The translations under genes and the position numbers were made by a program. From Stentor roeselii (taxonomy: Eukaryota > Ciliophora > Heterotrichea > Heterotrichida > Stentoridae), in assembly GCA_006503475.1 (NCBI GenBank), contig RSEH01000414.1:1-22240 (forward strand): 22,240 bases of DNA. The letters are read 5' to 3'. Under the pieces are notes generated by a model. The model was not told where the DNA came from, did not search any database, and saw only the letters and a list, made by a program, of their open reading frames with translations. Position 1 is the first letter of the stretch; the number at the start of each line of letters is the position of its first letter. Below are positions 16,429-22,240 of this stretch, piece by piece.

Positions 16429-16869
16429 TCACTTCTTCTTCCCCAAGAACTTCTGTTTATTCTTCTCAATCATAGCCTTAATAGTAGGATCTTCCAAGAT
16501 ACTCATAACTTCCTTAGTATTTTTATTAACATTAGGACTTTCCCTGCTTCCATTTTCCTGACTTTCCTCTTTAGTACTAACACCCAACCTCTTTTTCTGA
16601 TCATCATTTCTATTCCCACCCTTAGCCTTCGAAGACTCTTCCTTAACCACTCTTATATCCCTCATCATTTTTTCAATTCTTTCCAAATAAGGCACAAGAG
16701 AAGCCTTAAGTTCTTGAATACTTTCCTCAGGTTCCATAGGAAGTGTAATATTTTTCAACTGTTGCTTTAAGTTTTCCTGATCTTTCTTAATCGCCTTGAT
16801 AGACTTCGCTACTTCTTGTGTACGGTCATCAAAATAAACTCGAGTTTGTTTAGAAAGGTCACAGCCCAT
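16429..16869 (-). CDS. Probable N-myristoylated and palmitoylated coiled-coil protein
   Basis: A 146-residue hydrophilic protein beginning MGCDLSKQ. Gly2 and Ser6 fit the N-myristoylation consensus, and Cys3 is a typical palmitoylation site, so the protein should be anchored to a membrane from the cytosolic side. Residues about 17-85 contain heptad-like helices (SIKAIKKDQENLKQQLKNI and YLERIEKMMRDIRVVKEE). The middle is disordered and charged, and the end (DPTIKAMIEKNKQKFLGKKK) is strongly basic. No family is recognised. Its stop is 33 bp from the convergent hydrolase-like gene, and its start is 17 bp after the stop of the next gene upstream on the same strand. Acylation is inferred from the N-terminal motif only. 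Confidence 0.65.
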   Translation of the reverse strand: MGCDLSKQTRVYFDDRTQEVAKSIKAIKKDQENLKQQLKNITLPMEPEESIQELKASLVPYLERIEKMMRDIRVVKEESSKAKGGNRNDDQKKRLGVSTKEESQENGSRESPNVNKNTKEVMSILEDPTIKAMIEKNKQKFLGKKK

Positions 16870-16886
16870 AGTAATTATTACAACTG

Positions 16887-17831
16887 TTAAGAAAACGTGA
16901 AACTACTGGTAAACATATTTCTCGCAGAAGCAGGTCGACCCTTTCTAGAAGTGATCAAATCGCTTTCTTCAACTGTTCCTCGCAGAAGCTTGTCTTCTGC
17001 CTGACAATTTTTCGCCTTTCCTCTTGAGTACGGGTTTAATTGACTTTCTTGTCCGATTTCGTTATAGCTCCAGTTCTGTGAGACGCTATTTGGAATTATT
17101 TCTTGACGAGGACCATTCCGAGGCTTGGGCTCGCCCAAGTGCTCGCCTTTTTCAAGGCTTGTTGCAGTGTTTCGGAGAAATTTTACTTTTGGGTTCGAGT
17201 AGTCTATTAAGCTTTCGTTTTGCTTTAAGGAACCTGGAAGGTCGCTTATGCTGCTGATGAAGTCAGGCTTTATTTTTATTGGGCGAGATGATTGACTTGA
17301 TAAGAGAGAGGATTGGAATAAAGTACTTGAGTTTTTTAACTCGCCCGTTTGAGATGGCTTTTTTTGACGTCTTTCTATTGTTGCGATGTTTACTGGGTGG
17401 AGTTCTTTGTAGGCTTCGAAGATTGAACTGCTTGCGTTGGTGTTTTCGTAACTCATTGCGTTTACGTTTAAGTGCTTACCGCCAACTGCTACTCGCTTGT
17501 TTAGACTTCCTAGGTAGTCTTTGGAATACCCCCGGTTAATCATTTCAGTAAGATTCGAATACGATTTCTGCGTAGACGACAAAAGAGTCTTACGCGTTTC
17601 AGCTTCCGGGTAAATAGTTCTTTTTGACTCTTCAGATTCCTTCCACCTTTTTTCACATTTTCTGACAATCTGCCTATCAGGTGTCTGCAATGCGAGTCCA
17701 TTCCAAACAGCTGAGTTAAAATCAGGAACCTTTTTCAAAAGATTGCCTTTAAGTACAATATTCGGAGGAGGGATGGTCATCTGTGGCGAGACCTGGGTAC
17801 ATAGGTAAGTGTGGCTGTAACTTCTTTGCAT
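16887..17831 (-). CDS. Ser/Asn-rich, mostly disordered protein of unknown function
   Basis: A 314-residue protein with ATG at 17831 and TAA at 16887. It is rich in Ser, Asn, Lys and Pro and has no membrane segment or recognised domain. Short ordered-looking parts are VPDFNSAVWNGLALQTPDRQ (35-54), EKRWKESEESKR and IFEAYKELHPVNIATIERRQ. Near the C terminus is the basic stretch TSRKGRPASARNMF. Such proteins are common in ciliate cytoskeletal structures, but nothing here proves that. It is flanked on the same strand by genes 17 bp and 25 bp away. Base composition is the least AT-rich of the window, with no obvious sign of transfer. Confidence 0.6.
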   Translation of the reverse strand: MQRSYSHTYLCTQVSPQMTIPPPNIVLKGNLLKKVPDFNSAVWNGLALQTPDRQIVRKCEKRWKESEESKRTIYPEAETRKTLLSSTQKSYSNLTEMINRGYSKDYLGSLNKRVAVGGKHLNVNAMSYENTNASSSIFEAYKELHPVNIATIERRQKKPSQTGELKNSSTLFQSSLLSSQSSRPIKIKPDFISSISDLPGSLKQNESLIDYSNPKVKFLRNTATSLEKGEHLGEPKPRNGPRQEIIPNSVSQNWSYNEIGQESQLNPYSRGKAKNCQAEDKLLRGTVEESDLITSRKGRPASARNMFTSSFTFS

Positions 17832-17856
17832 TTATAATGGATTAATTATAACTTTT

Positions 17857-19860
17857 CTATCCTCTGCAGATGCAGAGTTCTGGAGGGACTCCTAAAGACC
17901 AAGCTTCATCTTTACATTGACTTTTCCTTTCAGAGTTCACTCCTAACAACCTAAAAAGTCTTTTTCCTTCCAAGTAAAAAGGCAAAAATTTGAATCCTTC
18001 TTCACGAGGTTTATGTTTCATGTACCTAGAAAAAATCATTGAAAAGCTTTCAAGTGGAAAAGGACTTTCATTCACTGTGAAGTTAACTTTGAATAAAACT
18101 TTAACACCCTGACTGACCCACATAGCACTTTGGACTGCTTTCAGAGAGATTCTTTGACAGACTTGAAAAGCAGGGACTTGATTAAAGTAAATAGATTCGT
18201 TTATCTCGTCAATAGTAAGCTGAGCGATTTGCTTTGTGAGTGGATCCCACTGAGAAGGGACTTCTTGAAATTGATTACAAGGACAGTACTCGACAGGTAC
18301 TCCTGCATCTTCACATTTTCTATTTCTAGGAATTTTGAACCTTAACAAATCAACCCCATCTGATCCATCATCATTAAAACTATTTGTGTAAGGAACCACT
18401 GAAAGAGTCTTTAAAACATGAAACAAATCTTTCTTCGTCATCAACATTCCTGAATTATACCTCAAGGCCTGATCAGCTCCTTCAATCCTATCAACTAAAG
18501 TACTTCTAGCAAGCATGACCATTAAAGGAAGACGATGTTCTTGTCCTCCATTTTCATTTTTATACCACTCGCCATACCTCATTCCATGATCAGCTCCAAA
18601 AAACAATACAAATTCATCAGAGCTTTCAACAAGTTTCATTAAAAACTTGCTTAAATCATTATCCAAAGTAGCGATCACAGTTCCAGTATCGTCATGTGCA
18701 GTGACGCACATGACATGAGCCCACTTGTTAAGTCCTTTATAGCCCCTGGTATATTGAAGCAGGTATTCAAAGAGGTACTCGTGGGAGTACTTCGAACCGA
18801 TGCAGCGCTGGTCGTGACTAGTGTCCGAGTATCCAACCATTGATCGAGCGCCGCACCAGAACTGCGACATGAGATGATCCACCCTGGGAGACCTTCCAAT
18901 TCCATAGGCAAAATAATGATTGCAGAATTCTACTCCAAATAAACTAACCCAGCCTTTTTCTTTGAAATCTTTCCAGATACTTATGTTGTAAATCAAATCA
19001 TCATTTTTTAACTTGTTTTCTTGCATTTCTTTCCTTGTTTTTTCGGAGTAGTGATGACCTGTCCAGAGAGGGAATAAGTTGGGTAAAGAGTTGTCTGCTA
19101 CTGAAGTGTGAAGTTTAAAGTCGTAAAGTTTGAAGTCTTTTCGGTTTAGGTTGTTTAGAAATGAGATGGTTTTTGGAAGTCTTCGGTAAAATGTTTTCCT
19201 GGAGATTGAATCGAGGAATAAGTTTATCACTGTTAATGGTCGGGTTTTAGAGGTTTTATTTAGTTTTTCTTGCATTTTTTGCATTTGCTTTTTTACTCTT
19301 TTGGAGACTTCTGGATTTTCTGTGAATGAATAAGCGGCTCCTTGGATTTCTTTTGAAGACTTGCAGGAACCGTAGGCCCATTCGGTTTCTTTTAAGGGAA
19401 CTGGACCTAAGTACTTTTTGGGCTTGGGTGAATAGTCACTTAGACCGATTGAATCGTTTGAAGAAGGGGATCCTTTGAAGTACCAGCCTTCGCATGACAT
19501 GGTTAGGGTTTGGTTGACTATTTTCATGATTTCTTTCTGGATGGATGAGCAGGGCTTGAATGTCTTATTTGGAAAAATTCGCCAATATTCTTCTTCTGTG
19601 TATCCAAAGGATGATGGCTTGCATGTCGGGGCTTCTGGAGATAAGTAAAGAGATCTTATTGATTCAAATGAAAGATTAGCAGAAGGTAGCGATTCTGAAC
19701 GTTCTGGCTTTGAAGATTGTCCTGAATATATTGGATTTGGCGGAAAACTTAGAAATATATTCGAAGAAAATGCGATGACGTACTCTTTGAACATAAAAGG
19801 AACAATTTGAGAAATCAGGTAAATTGTTGAGATTGTTAAAAAAACCAGAACTTTTACCAT
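17857..19860 (-). CDS. Membrane-anchored DUF229 family protein (alkaline-phosphatase/sulfatase fold)
   Basis: A 667-residue protein. Residues 4-24 are a hydrophobic signal anchor or signal peptide, after which the bulk would be lumenal or extracellular. The catalytic-type domain starts at about 208 with VINLFLDSISRKTFYRRLPK, where Asp217 is a metal ligand and Ser218 or Ser220 lies at the nucleophile site. Other family landmarks are LFPLWTG (262-268), HVMCVTAHDD with His389, the metal-binding ADHGMRYG (423-430) and EHRLPLMV (441-448). The C-terminal Cys-rich part (CEDAGVPVEYCPC, repeated in style at the end as KDEAWSLGVPPELCICRG) is typical of DUF229, which is found in animals and protists. 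The fold predicts phosphate or sulfate ester hydrolysis, but substrates of DUF229 proteins are unknown. Several NxS/T sites fit secretion. Confidence 0.8.
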   Translation of the reverse strand: MVKVLVFLTISTIYLISQIVPFMFKEYVIAFSSNIFLSFPPNPIYSGQSSKPERSESLPSANLSFESIRSLYLSPEAPTCKPSSFGYTEEEYWRIFPNKTFKPCSSIQKEIMKIVNQTLTMSCEGWYFKGSPSSNDSIGLSDYSPKPKKYLGPVPLKETEWAYGSCKSSKEIQGAAYSFTENPEVSKRVKKQMQKMQEKLNKTSKTRPLTVINLFLDSISRKTFYRRLPKTISFLNNLNRKDFKLYDFKLHTSVADNSLPNLFPLWTGHHYSEKTRKEMQENKLKNDDLIYNISIWKDFKEKGWVSLFGVEFCNHYFAYGIGRSPRVDHLMSQFWCGARSMVGYSDTSHDQRCIGSKYSHEYLFEYLLQYTRGYKGLNKWAHVMCVTAHDDTGTVIATLDNDLSKFLMKLVESSDEFVLFFGADHGMRYGEWYKNENGGQEHRLPLMVMLARSTLVDRIEGADQALRYNSGMLMTKKDLFHVLKTLSVVPYTNSFNDDGSDGVDLLRFKIPRNRKCEDAGVPVEYCPCNQFQEVPSQWDPLTKQIAQLTIDEINESIYFNQVPAFQVCQRISLKAVQSAMWVSQGVKVLFKVNFTVNESPFPLESFSMIFSRYMKHKPREEGFKFLPFYLEGKRLFRLLGVNSERKSQCKDEAWSLGVPPELCICRG

Positions 19861-20163
19861 AATTTATGTAAAGATTATATGAGAAGTAGTTACAATTTAT
19901 AATGATGTTATAGATTATTTTCTGGATTTTGAATATAAGGAGAGATGCTTATAAACTGATATACTTGTGAGTGAACTTTAATGAAAAAGGTTTAAATAAA
20001 TATAATAGCTATGAAATTCTTTTCTTTTTTTGAGAATGAACCTGATATCAAGCAAATCAATCTCAAATTCATGAATATTTAAAAAATTACAATCAATATT
20101 CACGTTTAATATCTTATATATCATATAGTCTATACTAAAATAATGAATAATCGTTTTATTTAC
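19861..20163. other. AT-rich intergenic region, about 300 bp
   Basis: Spacer between the DUF229 gene and the 3' end of the next minus-strand gene. It contains A/T runs and short palindromic TATA-type repeats (around 20114-20132) with no coding signal. Nothing further was recognised. Confidence 0.5.
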
Positions 20164-21510
20164 CTAATAATCTTTTCTAAACTCAAGGAGGTTATTCCCT
20201 ATCTGAATATTAACACTACGAAAGTCATAATTTTCAAAATTTAACTTTTGTGGATTATTGAAAATAACCTTTTTAAAACCATCTGGAAACAATTTACAAT
20301 GAGTTTCCAAATAAGCCAAATTATTTGCAGGCACAAAAAAGTTAGAGTAATAAGCTAAAACCCTGATATTTTCATCTCTAAAACAAAACCCTAAGGTTTG
20401 TTCATAAACTAAAATAAAGAACTTAATATCAGTTCCAGGAATTTCATATTCAGCGATTTTTTTCGAAAAATCTAAACGTTTGTTAAACTCTTTTCCATCA
20501 ATATTATAAAACATAATATCTTCTTCAATTTTAAGTAAAACTTCACCATTAAATTCAAATTGATTGCTATAATAAATAGGTACAAAAACACAAGACTCAA
20601 TAACAAACTTCAAAGGACTATTTGAACATTCTTTTATAATAAAATCTTCATAAATAAAAACAGCAGCTGCCAAGGGTACCACGCCAGGAATACAAATATC
20701 AGCTTCTTCACAAGACCCAATAGTCGTGATCTTATCTTTTCTAGAAGCTTTATTCATAATCCCAAGTTGCGAAATTTCCCAAGTCTTCTGATTTTCTCCT
20801 TTATTATCAAGTTGAACTTTCAGTAAAACATCATCTAATTCAAAATCTCTGATATGTTCTAAAACAGGTGAAAGGTTATAGTTCGCCCTCCAAAAAAACT
20901 CGAAATTTTCACAAGAGCTAAAAATAGAAAAAATCAATTTTTCAGTTTTTGTCTCTTGTGAATCTGAGCTGAACTCTGCACTTAGTTTATTTTCAGTGAA
21001 ACTTAATAAAAAAGAAGGATTTCCCAAGTCAAATCTCGCATAAATGTCTAACAAAAAGTCCATCAATCTAGAATCTTCTACATTTCTATCAAAAACCTGA
21101 AGAATTTTCATGTAAATCACTTCAGATAACAAGCTACTTGTAAAGCTTTTGTTTTTAGGTCCTTTTGATTCAAATTTCGCTGAAACTTCTGATATTTTCA
21201 TGCCTTCTGGGAAGATTTCATTGAAAAAATCACGAAATTCAGGAATTCCGAGCTGAAGAGGTAAAGTGATGATACTTGTAAATGTTTTGATGAAGGATCT
21301 GATTTCGGTTTCTTGGGGGTTAATTATTCTATTTATTGAAAGGGATTCTAGTTTCGATTGGATAAGTTTTGGGAATCTTTTAGGAATTTTTGGGTTTTTC
21401 AGATAAAAAAGAGTTTTTTGCAGGTCTGAGCAGAGATCTTTTAATGGATTTTCTTGAAGGGCCAGAGTTTCTAGGTTTTTAGTTAAATCAGAGAGATTTT
21501 GGTCTTCCAT
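20164..21510 (-). CDS. Protein of unknown function with an FHA-like segment
   Basis: A 448-residue cytosolic protein with ATG at 21510 and TAG at 20164. The N-terminal half is helical (for example LKDLCSDLQKTLFYLK and ILQVFDRNVEDSRLMDFLLDIYARF). From about 225 it turns into beta-type sequence. Within it, KITTIGSCEEADICIPG (about 263-279) followed by AAAVFIYEDFIIKE resembles the first strands of an FHA domain (xxIGS..x.DI.I), but the phosphate-contacting Arg and SxxH are missing. This could be a phospho-independent FHA fold; the evidence is weak. No signal peptide or membrane span is seen. It is divergent from the right-hand tubulin gene, with 371 bp between them. Confidence 0.6.
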   Translation of the reverse strand: MEDQNLSDLTKNLETLALQENPLKDLCSDLQKTLFYLKNPKIPKRFPKLIQSKLESLSINRIINPQETEIRSFIKTFTSIITLPLQLGIPEFRDFFNEIFPEGMKISEVSAKFESKGPKNKSFTSSLLSEVIYMKILQVFDRNVEDSRLMDFLLDIYARFDLGNPSFLLSFTENKLSAEFSSDSQETKTEKLIFSIFSSCENFEFFWRANYNLSPVLEHIRDFELDDVLLKVQLDNKGENQKTWEISQLGIMNKASRKDKITTIGSCEEADICIPGVVPLAAAVFIYEDFIIKECSNSPLKFVIESCVFVPIYYSNQFEFNGEVLLKIEEDIMFYNIDGKEFNKRLDFSKKIAEYEIPGTDIKFFILVYEQTLGFCFRDENIRVLAYYSNFFVPANNLAYLETHCKLFPDGFKKVIFNNPQKLNFENYDFRSVNIQIGNNLLEFRKDY

Positions 21511-21881
21511 AGAGGATTTTTAATGGATTTATAGGGAGGATTATGTAGATTTTGATGAGAAAATTGTGAGGCTTTTATCTAAGATATTTTTAAGTAATAA
21601 TAATTATTTGAGATAAGGAATTATTTGGAATATAAGCAGCGATTTTCAGTGAAACATTTAACAAAATTTTAGCTTAATTAAGGTAAATAATGAAAGAGTT
21701 GAGGTAATCAATAATTAAACAATTTTTCACTTCATCAACAAGAATATTCACTCTCCTTATCCAATATCAACTCAATAAATTGTCCTCAACCTATTATAGA
21801 AAATCTTTTATCTATAATTCTCTCCTAAATGCTTACTATCCTAAATAAATCACAAAATTTTCCATCAGACAAGATAAGAAA
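21511..21881. other. Divergent intergenic region, about 370 bp
   Basis: AT-rich spacer that must hold the promoters of the 448-residue protein gene and the right tubulin-like gene. Similarity to the upstream region of the left tubulin copy is limited to roughly 30 bp before the ATG (both have a CAGACAA/TAGACAA-type stretch). No other element was recognised. Confidence 0.5.
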
Positions 21882-22240
21882 ATGAGAGAAACAGTAAGTC
21901 TTCACATCGGCAGTCCCGGAGTCCAAATCGGTAACAAAGTCTGGGAGTTATTTTCAATCGAGCACAGTTTCAACCAATTAAGCCAGTTGCAATCAATCCA
22001 AACCCAAAACACATCAAAATTATCTTCCTTCTACTCAGAGCACTCATCATCATTCACCCCCCGAGCCTTATTCATAGACAACGAAGTCTCTCTTTCCTCA
22101 TCTCTGACCTTTCCAGGGGTCTCTTCCCTTCCTTCAGACAATCTGATTCTAGCAGAGGATTCTGAAGGAAACTATTTTAAAAGCTACTCATCATTAGCCT
22201 GTAACGACCTGATCCAAGAGAAAGTCCGAAGATAAGTCGA
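21882..22240 (+). CDS. Divergent alpha-tubulin-like protein, N-terminal part (right copy)
   Basis: A near-identical inverted copy of the gene at the left end. It starts MRETVSLHIGSPGVQIGN, closer to the canonical alpha-tubulin MREC than the left copy (MSEI). It keeps WELFSIEH, SFYSEHSSS, TPRALFIDNE and NDLIQEKVRR. By eye it differs from the left copy at about 15 of 359 bases. Codon 118 is TAA (22233-22235) where the left copy has CAA for Gln. Taken literally this stops the protein at 117 residues, but the site is 5 bases from the window end and could be a sequencing or assembly error. If real, this copy is a pseudogene or the left one is the only functional partner. The rest of the gene lies outside the window. 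Confidence 0.78.

Noticed and set aside
1-22240. Terminal inverted repeats of a linear mobile element
   Set aside because: The repeated ends are tubulin coding sequence, and no transposase, integrase or polymerase gene is present between them.

Overview
The window looks like a macronuclear contig from a heterotrich ciliate, most likely Stentor or a close relative. Coding regions are AT-rich and use the standard code: TAA, TAG and TGA each end several long frames and do not interrupt them. Spacers are very short. The one spliced gene that can be proved here has a 15-nt GT...AG intron (9471-9485), which is the known Stentor intron size.

Layout. The two ends carry partial, near-identical copies of a strongly divergent alpha-tubulin-like gene, in opposite orientation and both reading outward (1-359 minus, 21882-22240 plus). 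Both are cut at the same codon, so the window ends are probably assembly breakpoints inside a repeated gene. After an AT-rich gap comes a group II PLP-dependent aromatic amino acid decarboxylase (2241-3626) with a decayed tandem copy (4203-5579), then two tandem seven-transmembrane receptors on minus (5660-6499, 6536-7420). A gene-poor stretch follows. From 8122 to 19860 the window is dense: a basic coiled-coil protein; a two-FHA-domain protein with the 15-nt intron and a possible C/D snoRNA just upstream; VPS52 of the GARP complex; an RPP38/POP3-like RNase P/MRP protein; an 82-residue protein; an EF-hand protein; a DUF726/TMCO4-like hydrolase that has lost its nucleophile; an acylated coiled-coil protein; a disordered protein; and a membrane-anchored DUF229 alkaline-phosphatase-fold protein. 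A 448-residue protein with an FHA-like stretch (20164-21510) precedes the right-hand tubulin.

The genes do not form one pathway. They are housekeeping genes (membrane trafficking, RNA processing), signalling genes (receptors, FHA, EF-hand) and metabolism. The recurring theme is duplication followed by divergence: tubulin pair, decarboxylase plus pseudogene, receptor pair. The points most worth a second look are the Tyr-to-Phe change in the catalytic loop of the intact decarboxylase (the pseudogene keeps Tyr), the mosaic conversion-like identity between those copies, the snoRNA candidate, the dead DUF726 hydrolase, and same-strand genes only 4-36 nt apart.
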